This document shows positions 7,114 through 14,025 of a DNA stretch of 20,668 bases, piece after piece. The notes beneath the pieces were generated by a model. It saw only the letters and a list, made by a program, of their open reading frames with translations. It was not told the DNA's origin and ran no database searches. The first letter of the stretch is position 1. Each line of letters starts with the position of its first letter. Position numbers and translations under genes: made by a program. The stretch is taken from positions 5,922 to 26,589 of the forward strand of contig JALNZQ010000006.1 of the NCBI GenBank assembly GCA_023229165.1, given 5' to 3'. Source of the DNA: Methanothrix sp. (lineage in GTDB: Archaea; Halobacteriota; Methanosarcinia; Methanotrichales; Methanotrichaceae).

Positions 7114-7719
7114 ATGACAATTGCCATAGTTGATTATGGGATGGGCAACCTGTTCAGCATCTATAACGCTCTGGACTATGTGGGTGGCTCACCGAAGATT
7201 ATAAACGAGCCCGATGAACTTGCCGGAGCAGAAGGCATTGTGGTTCCGGGTGTGGGGGCCTTTGGGCAGTGCATGGATCGACTCTGTCGCTTCGAGAGTG
7301 CTCTTAATAGTGCACGGGAATGTGCAACCCCCATATTTGCCATTTGCATAGGGCTTCAGGTACTCTTTGAGGCGAGCGAAGAAAGCCCTGCCGCCCGAGG
7401 ATTGGGATGGATAAAGGGCAGAGTTGTAAAGCTGCCATCATCGGTTATGATCCCTCAAATGGGCTGGAACAGCCTTTCCATCAAGCGCCCTGTAGAGATG
7501 CTGCAGGGAATCGAAGAGGGCGATATGTTTTATTTTGTGCACTCCTACTACGGACTGCCTGAAGACAAATCGCTGATCGTTGCTACGACAGAACATGGTG
7601 TGGCTGTTACTGCGGCGATAGCCTGGGACAATATCTTTGCCACTCAGTTTCACCCAGAGAAGTCGGGTGCCAAGGGCTTGAGAATCCTGGAGAACTTTGT
7701 GAGGTCCATACGATGTTAG
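7114..7719 (+). CDS. hisH: Imidazole glycerol phosphate synthase, glutamine amidotransferase subunit HisH
   Basis: Glutaminase half of imidazole glycerol phosphate synthase; it releases ammonia from glutamine and channels it to HisF in histidine and AICAR formation. With ATG 7114 it is 201 residues, the normal size, beginning MTIAIVDYGMGN as family members do. A start at 7063 would add 17 residues without family support, and AAGGA lies just ahead of 7114. The class I amidotransferase triad is visible: the nucleophile C78 in AICIGLQVLF, and His and Glu in FATQFHPEKSG near residue 180. The oxyanion-loop region VVPGVGAFGQC is also present. Its stop lies inside the start of hisF (7-base overlap), so translation is probably coupled. 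No other his genes are in the window. Confidence 0.95.
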   Translation: MTIAIVDYGMGNLFSIYNALDYVGGSPKIINEPDELAGAEGIVVPGVGAFGQCMDRLCRFESALNSARECATPIFAICIGLQVLFEASEESPAARGLGWIKGRVVKLPSSVMIPQMGWNSLSIKRPVEMLQGIEEGDMFYFVHSYYGLPEDKSLIVATTEHGVAVTAAIAWDNIFATQFHPEKSGAKGLRILENFVRSIRC

Positions 7720-8525
7720 CGAGAAGAATCATTCCCTGTTTGGACTGCGACCTGGGCGTGCCGGGTGGTCGAGTTGTCAAGGGCATCGAGTTCAAGCAGA
7801 TAAGGTATGCCGGAGTTCCTTGGGAGCTGGCCAGCCAATACTATGCGGACGGTGCCGATGAGATCGTCTTTTTGGACATCACAGCATCTCACGAGCGACG
7901 GGAGACCATGACGAGCGTCATTAAAAAGACATCGCGATCGGTCTTTGTGCCTTTAGCCGTAGGCGGCGGCATAAATGGTGTGGAGCCTGCAAGAGAGGTC
8001 TTCAATGCCGGGGCAGATAAGATCACTGTGAACACCTCTGCTCTAAAGCGCCCCGAGCTGATCCGCGAAATATCCGATAGATATGGAAATCAGGCTGTCG
8101 TACTGGCTATAGATGCCAAGCGGCGCTACACTTTAGAAGAAGGCCGGGAGATCGTTCAGACCGAGCAAGGGCCCTGTTGGTTTGAATGCTCCTTTTATGG
8201 TGGCAGGCAGTTCACAGGTATTGACGCCATCGCCTGGGCAAGCAAAGCGGTATCTTTGGGTGCGGGAGAGATTCTTCTCACCAGCATGGACCGAGATGGG
8301 ACCTATGATGGCTTCGACATCCCCCTCACAAGCGCCGTGGCCAAAAGGGTAAAAGTGCCTGTGATCGCCTCGGGAGGCTGCGCCAGTCCACAGCACATGC
8401 TGGAGGTCTTCAAGAAGACCGATGCTTCGGCTGCGCTGGCTGCGAGCATATTTCACTTCGGTGAGTGGAATATCCGAAACGTGAAGACATATCTCCGCGA
8501 GAGGGGTGTAAACGTGCGCATCTGA
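7713..8525 (+). CDS. hisF: Imidazole glycerol phosphate synthase, cyclase subunit HisF
   Basis: (beta/alpha)8-barrel cyclase that uses ammonia from HisH to convert PRFAR to imidazole glycerol phosphate and AICAR. It has 270 residues. D11 in IIPCLD and the second catalytic aspartate in VLAIDAKR are both present, as are the phosphate-binding loops VGGGI and IASGGC and the TSMDRDGT segment. The first loop reads CLDCDLGVPGGRVVKG, a few residues longer than the common CLDVKDGRVVKG, a small insertion beside the active site. It overlaps hisH by 7 bases and is followed after 40 bases by feoA in the same direction, so the three may share a transcript. Confidence 0.95.
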   Translation: MLARRIIPCLDCDLGVPGGRVVKGIEFKQIRYAGVPWELASQYYADGADEIVFLDITASHERRETMTSVIKKTSRSVFVPLAVGGGINGVEPAREVFNAGADKITVNTSALKRPELIREISDRYGNQAVVLAIDAKRRYTLEEGREIVQTEQGPCWFECSFYGGRQFTGIDAIAWASKAVSLGAGEILLTSMDRDGTYDGFDIPLTSAVAKRVKVPVIASGGCASPQHMLEVFKKTDASAALAASIFHFGEWNIRNVKTYLRERGVNVRI

Positions 8526-8565
8526 GCCATTCTCATGCGGCGTAAGATTTGAGGATATATCAGAA

Positions 8566-8814
8566 ATGGGGTACACAGAGCTTACCAAGGCTCCATGCAA
8601 TCAGACCCTGGAAGTCATAACCGTTAATGGTGATGCTGGCTGGGAAAAGAGGTTTGAAGCCATGGGCATACGGAAAGGGAGACGCATCCGCAAAATTGCC
8701 ACTCAGCCCTTTGGCGGGCCGGTAGTAATTGAGGTAAACAGCTCGAAGATATCGCTCGGCCGCAATATTGCTGCAAAAATCGAGGTGGAGGTTCTTGCCA
8801 GTCCCTCCGCTTAG
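8566..8814 (+). CDS. feoA: FeoA-domain protein (ferrous iron transport accessory)
   Basis: 82-residue single-domain protein of the FeoA/SH3-like family. The hallmark is GDAGWEKRFEAMGIRKGRRIRKI followed by GGPVVIEVNSSKISLGRNIAAKIEV, the strand pattern and glycine positions typical of FeoA. FeoA proteins act with the membrane Fe(II) transporter FeoB or as the C-terminal domain of DtxR-like regulators. No feoB is present in this window, so transport involvement is a family-based inference. GAGG lies 11 bases before the ATG. The gene ends 23 bases from the convergent winged-helix regulator, whose link to iron is not shown. Confidence 0.82.
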   Translation: MGYTELTKAPCNQTLEVITVNGDAGWEKRFEAMGIRKGRRIRKIATQPFGGPVVIEVNSSKISLGRNIAAKIEVEVLASPSA

Positions 8815-8837
8815 TGTTACTTCCCTCCCGGTTTTAT

Positions 8838-9215
8838 CTAGGTTGCTATGAGTTGCTTCAGCCTCTGGATGCTCTCCATAGCCTGGGCAGACTCGTGCAT
8901 CTTCTCCTCCTCGAAATGTTTTATGATCGCATCAATGCCCGCTTTTAGCGAATAGACCTTCATTGGTCTGCCTTTGCCTTCGCGCTTGATTTCTTTCTCT
9001 TCTATCCAGTTGTTGTCACGCAGGGTACGCATGGCAATGCTCACTTCCGGTTGCCGCAGGTCAGAGCCCATCTCTATTTCGCGAGACGAGGCTTCATCCA
9101 CATTAGCCAGAAAGGTTATGAGCGTTGCAACATTGCGCGGAACGCTCAGGGATCGAAGCGTTTCGACAAATTCCATGTCCTTATCATCCAGGATCTTTAC
9201 GGTGGACTCTTTCAT
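8838..9215 (-). CDS. Winged helix-turn-helix transcriptional regulator
   Basis: Small regulator (125 residues from the preferred start). The core MEFVETLRSLSVPRNVATLITFL, then SREIEMGSDLRQPEVSIAMRTLRDNNWIEEKEIK, is a winged helix of the MarR/TrmB/ArsR-like superfamily, with the wing at KREGKGRPMKVYSLK. The C-terminal ~35 residues are a probable coiled coil (HFEEEKMHESAQAMESIQRLKQL), presumably for dimerisation. ATG at 9213-9215 is preferred because GGTGA lies 5 bases ahead of it; an upstream in-frame ATG at 9227 would be nearly leaderless from the promoter at 9253-9262. Ligand and targets are unknown. It converges on feoA; autoregulation through the AT-rich spacer upstream is plausible but unproven. 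Confidence 0.85.
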   Translation of the reverse strand: MKESTVKILDDKDMEFVETLRSLSVPRNVATLITFLANVDEASSREIEMGSDLRQPEVSIAMRTLRDNNWIEEKEIKREGKGRPMKVYSLKAGIDAIIKHFEEEKMHESAQAMESIQRLKQLIAT

Positions 9216-9252
9216 AATCGTCACCATATTTTTCTTGTCACAAATACGTAAT

Positions 9253-9262
9253 GATATAAATA
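9253..9262 (-). promoter_or_regulatory. TATA box for the winged-helix regulator
   Basis: On the minus strand the core reads ATTTATATCATT-like, 38-47 bases before the ATG at 9215. A start site ~25 bases downstream falls near 9230, leaving a short leader with GGTGA. Good archaeal spacing, no experimental support. Confidence 0.5.
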
Positions 9263-9645
9263 ATTTGTTTTGAAAGGGAATGTCTTTAATTTTACTTAAT
9301 TAGACTAATACTTTAGATAATAATTTTAAAAGCAAACTGCATTTACATTTAGGTGACAATCGCGGCAAGAATGCATTGAGTTGAGAATTTATATTTGTGC
9401 CAATTTCCAAATGCCAATTAATGGAGTTGCACAGCCGGAGTGATTTTTCCAGGCCTTACTCTAGCCTATATCAAAATTAGGTTAAATAATTAATTTAGGG
9501 AGAATCAGTATATATTCAATTATCATATTATTTACTAAGAAAATAATTATGTTGTGCAGGCAGCACGCCGCGATTGTCGCCTTAATGAGATACCCTCGGG
9601 ATAGCTAGCCGCGGTATTTTGTAGATATAGCCTCAGAATCGAGCA

Positions 9646-9653
9646 ATATATAT
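9646..9653 (+). promoter_or_regulatory. TATA box for the hypothetical gene at 9678
   Basis: The ATATATAT core in GCAATATATATTTCCC lies ~25-32 bases before the first ATG at 9678. This spacing implies a leaderless transcript or a very short leader to the ATG at 9690. Confidence 0.5.
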
Positions 9654-9677
9654 TTCCCAGCGGGCTAATGCATCATT

Positions 9678-10226
9678 ATGATATCCATAATGGTCTGCGA
9701 GAAGGATCTCAATGAGCTGGTCCGAACCGAGGTTAGAAACCTCCCCGGGGCTCTCTTTGCCGGGACCAGTCCTCTTCTACGCCCCTTTATGAAAAAGCTG
9801 GACGCGCTGCTCCCCCAGGAAAACAAAGGACGCGGGGACAGCTACGTCCTTTGTGCGCTCCATTCTCACATCGATCAGGTGCATGCCGACGAGAACCTGA
9901 TTGCCGTGAAGAGCGGCGAAAAGGAAGTGGTGATTCATCGCGAAGAACTGGGCGAATTGATCGGCGAGAGATATCCCTCCACAAACCACCATCATCTCAA
10001 CCTGCCCGGCCTTTTATTCCTGCAAAGCAGCCCCTCTCTTCAGGCAGCCAGCGCCATTCTGCTGCGCCGGGAACACAAGCTGCAAATTCCGGACGGACGA
10101 CGGACCATGCGCTACATCTTTCACATGGGTGTGGCGGCAATTGATGCAGATAAGGAGAAAATAGTGGTATTTTTCGATACGAATCGGCTGCCCAAGAGAG
10201 AAGATGGCACCTCGGTACTGGTGTAG
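9678..10226 (+). CDS. Hypothetical protein, function unknown
   Basis: 182 residues; I do not recognise the family. It is soluble in appearance, with no signal peptide or membrane segment. The middle has a His-rich stretch (STNHHHLNLPGLLF, about residues 100-113), preceded by ALHSHIDQVHADENLIAV, so several histidines cluster and could bind metal. The C-terminal part, TMRYIFHMGVAAIDADKEKIVVFFDTNRLP, alternates hydrophobic strands. The start is either ATG 9678 (leaderless from the TATA box at 9646-9653) or ATG 9690. The frame and codon pattern resemble the surrounding genes, which supports a real gene. It converges on the geranylgeranyl reductase gene and is otherwise isolated. Confidence 0.75.
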   Translation: MISIMVCEKDLNELVRTEVRNLPGALFAGTSPLLRPFMKKLDALLPQENKGRGDSYVLCALHSHIDQVHADENLIAVKSGEKEVVIHREELGELIGERYPSTNHHHLNLPGLLFLQSSPSLQAASAILLRREHKLQIPDGRRTMRYIFHMGVAAIDADKEKIVVFFDTNRLPKREDGTSVLV

Positions 10227-10265
10227 ACAATCAAACGATAATTTCGCGATGTGCAGGAAACAGTA

Positions 10266-10293
10266 GGAGAAAATATAGTGAGCTATTCTCTCC
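10266..10293. terminator. Hairpin between convergent genes
   Basis: GGAGAAAATA (10266-10275) pairs with TATTCTCTCC (10284-10293): 10 pairs, one of them a mismatch or G-U pair depending on strand, around an 8-base loop. It lies in the 77-bp gap between the gene ending at 10226 and the one ending at 10304, so it could end transcripts from either side. Confidence 0.45.
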
Positions 10294-10303
10294 TCCCAAC
10301 GGG

Positions 10304-11479
10304 CTAAATTATCAGGCTTTTCAGCCCCCAGAGCAATTTCGGATTGAACCGGAAGAGAACGCGCAGCATGCCGGGCAGATCCAACTTGGTGATGTCCTCC
10401 TTGGCCAGAGAGCCGAGGAGCTGATTTAGATCATTATCGGTCAGCTTGACGAAGAACTCTTTGAACTGGAAGCTCTTGGCTATCGTCTTACCGAAATCGG
10501 CTCGCCAGCGGTTTTCGTACTCTTGCAGTCCATCCCGGCGGACATTGCCTGCGGCTATAGCTTTTGCCGCTACCTCTCCGGCTATGACTCCCGCTCGCAT
10601 AGCATTGAGAATGCCTCCACCCGTGAGCGGATCGGTCTGATGAGCCGCATCTCCCACCAGCATCACGCCGTCAGCAATTGCTGAGTCAATGGGCCCGGAG
10701 CAGGGGTCTCCTCCCACGACCATCTCCACCACCTTGCCATTAGGAAAGCGTGATTTCATGAACTGTCGCAGCAGCCGCACAGCTTCGCCGGGCTTGGACC
10801 GTGAACCCTGAATTCCCAGCCCAATGTTGGCCAGCTTCTCGCCCTTGGGAAACGACCAGGCGTATCCTGAGGGAGCGATGCTGTTTCCCAAAAAAAACTC
10901 TGTGTATTCGTCATCAATGGATGCATCATGCACCAGGAACTGGGCGCAAGATTCGATATCTTGCAGCTTCAACGTGGTATCGATGCCTGCCCAGCGTCCC
11001 ACCTTGGACTCCACTCCGTCCGCGCCTATGATCAGGGGTGCCTCGATCTGCAGGGGCTCGCCAATGCGTAGAGACGACACTCCTCTGATGGCTCCATTAT
11101 TTCTCAAAAGACCCATTGCTCTGGTCTTGACCAAAACCTTCGCTCCTGCCTGAGCAGCCTGCATGGCAAGGCCTCGATCGAAGATCTTCCTCTCCAGAAC
11201 GTAGCCCACCTCGTCGCCGCTCTTGTCCTCGGACATGACAATGCTCGTCCCGTCCGGTGCATAGATTCTGGCGCCCTTTACCTCGGAAGATATCCATTCC
11301 GGCTCGGGCTTCATCATGCGACATAAGGCCCTCTTGCTAACGCCCTCCGCACAGCGCACAGGATCGCCGATCTCCTGACGTTTTTCCAGCATGACGACCT
11401 TGAGGCCGGCCAGGGCGGCCGTTTTTGCGGCCATAGACCCGCCTGGGCCGCCGCCTACCACTATCAAGTCGCACTTCAT
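10304..11479 (-). CDS. Geranylgeranyl reductase family FAD protein (digeranylgeranylglycerophospholipid reductase)
   Basis: FAD enzyme of 391 residues that saturates the isoprenoid chains of archaeal ether lipids. The N terminus has the dinucleotide-binding GGGPGG (9-14) and E32, then the family motif PVRCAEG (40-46). A later FAD motif LVGDAAHQTDPLTGGGILNA is intact. An extended opening up to 11530 exists, but the ATG at 11477-11479 gives the family-standard N terminus and has GGAGG 7 bases ahead. That ATG overlaps the stop of the ferredoxin gene (ATGA), so the two are translationally coupled. A reductase/ferredoxin gene pair is known in Methanosarcina, where the ferredoxin serves as electron donor. 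Substrate specificity within the family is inferred. Confidence 0.9.
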   Translation of the reverse strand: MKCDLIVVGGGPGGSMAAKTAALAGLKVVMLEKRQEIGDPVRCAEGVSKRALCRMMKPEPEWISSEVKGARIYAPDGTSIVMSEDKSGDEVGYVLERKIFDRGLAMQAAQAGAKVLVKTRAMGLLRNNGAIRGVSSLRIGEPLQIEAPLIIGADGVESKVGRWAGIDTTLKLQDIESCAQFLVHDASIDDEYTEFFLGNSIAPSGYAWSFPKGEKLANIGLGIQGSRSKPGEAVRLLRQFMKSRFPNGKVVEMVVGGDPCSGPIDSAIADGVMLVGDAAHQTDPLTGGGILNAMRAGVIAGEVAAKAIAAGNVRRDGLQEYENRWRADFGKTIAKSFQFKEFFVKLTDNDLNQLLGSLAKEDITKLDLPGMLRVLFRFNPKLLWGLKSLII

Positions 11480-11646
11480 GCCTTGACCTCCAGGGCTCCC
11501 ACTGGGCATATCTTGGTGCACAGGCCGCACTCTTTACACTCTGCCGAGACCTCAAGCCAGGTCTCCACCAGCTCCAGGGCACATGTCGGGCAGACTCCGA
11601 CGCAGGCACCGCAGTAGCAGCATTTGTATCTGTTGATGGTAAGCAT
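11476..11646 (-). CDS. 2[4Fe-4S] ferredoxin
   Basis: 56-residue bacterial-type ferredoxin. Two complete CxxCxxCxxxCP motifs are visible: C9, C12, C15, C19 and C37, C40, C43, C47 (C10 is an additional cysteine). The start at ATG 11644-11646 is preferred over a TTG at 11661; GTGATC, matching the archaeal anti-Shine-Dalgarno, lies just upstream. The stop codon overlaps the start of the geranylgeranyl reductase gene, pointing to a dedicated electron donor for that enzyme. Only 11 bases separate it from the acylphosphatase gene upstream. Confidence 0.92.
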   Translation of the reverse strand: MLTINRYKCCYCGACVGVCPTCALELVETWLEVSAECKECGLCTKICPVGALEVKA

Positions 11647-11657
11647 GAGATCACACT

Positions 11658-11927
11658 TCAATATTCTATTTCAAAATCCTCGTACCCTTTGCTTTCCAGC
11701 TCCGAGAACTCCATTCCCAGAATTATGGCTCCCGTGGGTCCCGTCTTCATGGCTTTGAGCAATTCTCCAACGAGCTTTCTCTCTCCTTCTAAAACCGCCT
11801 CCACTCCTCCGCTGGGAATGTTTCTCACCCAGCCTTTTACCCCCAGAGCACGTGCACGGTCCTGGGTAAATGCGCGATAGAAAACGCCCTGCACTCGGCC
11901 CGAGACACGAACGTGCACCGCTATCAT
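11658..11927 (-). CDS. acyP: Acylphosphatase
   Basis: 89-residue acylphosphatase, which hydrolyses carboxyl-phosphate mixed anhydrides such as acetyl phosphate or 1,3-bisphosphoglycerate. The active-site signature is intact: GRVQGVFYR with catalytic R18, and GWVRN with N36, followed by VEAVLEGE. The length matches the family. The start codon shares ATGA with the tpiA stop, so it sits inside a tightly coupled four-gene run (tpiA, acyP, ferredoxin, reductase). Its physiological substrate here is unknown; placement after tpiA is compatible with a role near triose-phosphate metabolism. Confidence 0.93.
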   Translation of the reverse strand: MIAVHVRVSGRVQGVFYRAFTQDRARALGVKGWVRNIPSGGVEAVLEGERKLVGELLKAMKTGPTGAIILGMEFSELESKGYEDFEIEY

Positions 11928-12592
11928 TTGGAAGCTCCCGTCACCAGGTCTTCTAAAGCCTTGCGCTGGTCTTTTGCCTTGATAATTCCGGAAGCGAGCA
12001 AGACCCCAACCGATCCCAGCTGCAGAGCGCTTCTCAGATCCTCGCCGTGTGTTATTCCCGCACCGCAGAGCACACCTACCTCTGGGGCAATGCGTTTGAC
12101 CGCATCAACGGACTGAGAAATGACCAGTGGATTGGCCTTGGATACGGGAATGCCGCTGCCGATCAGCTCCGGCGGCTCCACAGCCACATAGTCCGGCTCC
12201 AGTGCGGCCGAGGCACGAGTTGTGGCCACGTTGTTGGTACAGACGATCGTCTTTAGGCCGGATTGGCGAGCGGCGGAGATGGATGCCTCAATATCAGCCA
12301 ACTTGAGTCTTCGCTCGGAGTGGTTGATGAGAGATCCGGCCGCTCCCGCCGCTTTCAAGGACGCGGCAGTCACATGGCCCGTAAAGCCGCCATATCCCAC
12401 ACCGTCCACATGCTGAGCATAGACAGGTATCTTTACGGCCTTTGAGATGGTCTGAATGTCGGCTACCTGGGGCACTACCACTATTTGCACGGAATAATCC
12501 CTGGAAATGTCCTCGCATATCTCCGCCAGGCGTAGAGCCTCTGAGCCGGTCGATTCACGATAGGTCTTGAAGTTGAGCACGATTAAGGTCAT
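11924..12592 (-). CDS. tpiA: Triosephosphate isomerase (archaeal type)
   Basis: Interconverts glyceraldehyde-3-phosphate and dihydroxyacetone phosphate. It has 222 residues, the compact archaeal form (bacterial enzymes are ~250). Catalytic residues are all present: K9 in LNFKTY, H91 in INHSERR and the base E139 in YVAVEPPELIGSG. The phosphate-binding loop CGAGIT is near the C terminus. GGGAG lies just before the ATG. It is the first gene of the overlapping run tpiA-acyP-ferredoxin-reductase. Dihydroxyacetone phosphate is the precursor of the archaeal glycerol-1-phosphate lipid backbone, which gives the cluster a possible lipid theme. Confidence 0.95.
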   Translation of the reverse strand: MTLIVLNFKTYRESTGSEALRLAEICEDISRDYSVQIVVVPQVADIQTISKAVKIPVYAQHVDGVGYGGFTGHVTAASLKAAGAAGSLINHSERRLKLADIEASISAARQSGLKTIVCTNNVATTRASAALEPDYVAVEPPELIGSGIPVSKANPLVISQSVDAVKRIAPEVGVLCGAGITHGEDLRSALQLGSVGVLLASGIIKAKDQRKALEDLVTGASK

Positions 12593-12619
12593 AATCTCCC
12601 TCGTAGCACTTCTGTAATC

Positions 12620-13123
12620 TCAATGAGCATATATATTTTGGCTGCATTCGGCTAGCATGTCATTATAATATTTTTCATAAACATCCAGGTGAAGGCACTC
12701 TCCGGTAAATATCATCCTTACGTCGCCCTGGCAGATAAAAGCGATCAAAGGGAGCATGCCCTTCTCTTGATTGTGAATCATATGGTAGAGCAGGCCGGAG
12801 GGCTGGGAATAGTCAAGTTTTACCAGCTCTAAATCCTTGTGACGGGACAGAAAGCTCTCTAGAATAGGCTCACTTCTCTTGCAGATGTTGCAGTCTTTTC
12901 TGCCGATAAAGAGCAGCACCATCCCCACCTTGTGATCAATTGCCTGGGCCTGTCTTATCGCCGGTCCATAGGTATCCTTCAAAAAGGAATTTACCACATC
13001 GGCTACCTCCTCTAAGGGAACGCCGTACTTTTTGGCCAGCTCATCGCTAAGCTGCACCTCTTTTTTGGCCATGAATCCCTGCACCTGGGTTTTGAGATTC
13101 ATGGGTGGTGCAATTTTATTCAT
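12620..13123 (-). CDS. Thioredoxin-fold protein with N-terminal extension
   Basis: 167 residues. The C-terminal two thirds looks like a thioredoxin fold: strand VGMVLLFIGRKD, a CNIC redox motif (C78, C81), the helix KRSEPILESFLSRH, strand LELVKLDYS, and a probable cis-proline at P125 in GMLPLIAFI. The first ~60 residues form a Lys/Glu-rich helical extension not found in minimal thioredoxins. Two more cysteines (C131, C143) are present. The start is uncertain: ATG 13123 has GGA immediately adjacent, and ATG 13102 lacks a good site. It follows the ribbon-helix-helix gene by 20 bases and is probably co-transcribed with it. Thiol-disulfide exchange or a redox-sensing role is inferred; the substrate is unknown. 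Confidence 0.75.
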   Translation of the reverse strand: MNKIAPPMNLKTQVQGFMAKKEVQLSDELAKKYGVPLEEVADVVNSFLKDTYGPAIRQAQAIDHKVGMVLLFIGRKDCNICKRSEPILESFLSRHKDLELVKLDYSQPSGLLYHMIHNQEKGMLPLIAFICQGDVRMIFTGECLHLDVYEKYYNDMLAECSQNIYAH

Positions 13124-13143
13124 TCCTTAAATTCGTAATGGTG

Positions 13144-13692
13144 CTAGAGATCATGAATTACCTTGATCCTCAACTTTGAGAAGTCGTCTTTGATCTCAAC
13201 CAGGAAGCCCATACCGGCAAAGATCTCTTCCAGCTCAATGCGCACGAATTTCTTTGGCGCATCCGAACCGAAGATGAGGGTGAACTCGCTTTTGCCGGTC
13301 TTGTTCATGTTAAAGAGGTTGCAGATCTCAAGTCTTCTCAGGATGCTCTCTGCATTGAAGAGCTTGTGCTTGAATTGCTCGGCATGAGCCCGGCAGACCT
13401 CCCTATGCAGATTCCAGAACTTTTCCTTGTCCGGATGAGTTTCAATGAAGCTTAAAAACAGTATCCAGTGATCGATATCCATGATCACATGCTCGCCTGC
13501 GGAGAGCATTTCCGCATGGGTGTAAACCTTCTTGTCCTCGGCGAAGTCAAAGAGCATCTTGTGTTTGCCAAAGAACTTCAGGGACTCTCGCATCAGCTCG
13601 CTCTGTGACATGCCCAGGTCTTCCTTCATCTTCTTGAACAGGCCTGCTGTCTCTTCATCTAAAGCGATGGTAATTCTTTCCGGTGACTTCAT
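13144..13692 (-). CDS. Ribbon-helix-helix (CopG-like) protein with uncharacterised C-terminal domain
   Basis: 182 residues. The first ~45 residues fit a ribbon-helix-helix DNA-binding domain: strand ERITIALDEETAGLFKKMKEDLG, then MSQSELMRESLKFFGKH. The following ~135 residues form an unrecognised domain rich in His and Asp (HVIMDIDHW, HLHREVCRAHAEQFKH-like spacing) ending in the strand pattern KLRIKVIHDL. The layout, an RHH domain plus a sensing domain, recalls NikR, but NikR's C-terminal ACT-type motif is not apparent and the domain is longer. It leads a two-gene unit with the thioredoxin-like gene. GGGGATT precedes the ATG, and an ATATAA-like element lies ~45-50 bases upstream. Confidence 0.75.
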   Translation of the reverse strand: MKSPERITIALDEETAGLFKKMKEDLGMSQSELMRESLKFFGKHKMLFDFAEDKKVYTHAEMLSAGEHVIMDIDHWILFLSFIETHPDKEKFWNLHREVCRAHAEQFKHKLFNAESILRRLEICNLFNMNKTGKSEFTLIFGSDAPKKFVRIELEEIFAGMGFLVEIKDDFSKLRIKVIHDL

Positions 13693-13867
13693 TTAATCCC
13701 CAACATTTCGCTCTACCAATACCAGTATCTCTTATGTTATATTATCTTTGTCAAGCATTATCTTTTTATACTGATTCCGGAAAACCGATTCCTATACCAC
13801 ATGGCTATAATGGCGTTATCGCTGTAGACCGACATTGTTAAATTCAAACGAGAAATAACTTGTTATC

Positions 13868-13996
13868 ATGGACTCGTGGATGAAGGATGGAAAAAAGTAC
13901 AGCGAAAGTGACAAAAAAAAGCTGGAGAAAGGATCAGGCTTTGTTAAGGCCTGGACACTGATCAGCAACTGGTTCTACAGGGTAGTATCCTGGTAA
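13868..13996 (+). CDS. Candidate 42-residue small protein, Lys/Trp-rich
   Basis: A short plus-strand frame from ATG 13868 to TAA 13994-13996 in an otherwise empty 317-bp gap. The N-terminal half is charged (MDSWMKDGKKYSESDKKK) and the C-terminal half amphipathic (SGFVKAWTLISNWFYRVVSW), with four tryptophans in 42 residues. No clear ribosome-binding site precedes it, so a leaderless message is possible. A hairpin followed by a T-run starts 3 bases after the stop, as expected for a real transcript end. No family is recognised; coding status is plausible but unproven. Confidence 0.45.
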   Translation: MDSWMKDGKKYSESDKKKLEKGSGFVKAWTLISNWFYRVVSW

Positions 13997-13998
13997 TC

Positions 13999-14025
13999 TG
14001 ATATTATTATCATTTTGTTTTTATT
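13999..14025 (+). terminator. Intrinsic-type terminator behind the small ORF
   Basis: TGATA (13999-14003) and TATCA (14008-14012) form a 5-bp stem with loop TTAT, followed by TTTTGTTTTTATT (14013-14025). The stem is weak and AT-only in the middle, but the T-tract is strong. It overlaps the stop codon of the opposing ATP-grasp gene. Confidence 0.45.

Larger units (their letters stand above)
9216..9677. other. 462-bp AT-rich divergent intergenic region, no gene seen
   Basis: Very AT-rich between 9240 and 9560, with several TATA-like words (9253-9262 minus; 9646-9653 plus). The only inverted match noticed is ATACC (9590-9594) with GGTAT (9613-9617), too weak to call. No tRNA, tandem repeat or convincing small ORF was found. 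Confidence 0.55.

Noticed and set aside
9590..9617. ATACC/GGTAT inverted match in the 9.2-9.7 kb spacer
   Set aside because: Five pairs with an 18-base loop and no supporting context; too weak for an RNA structure call.
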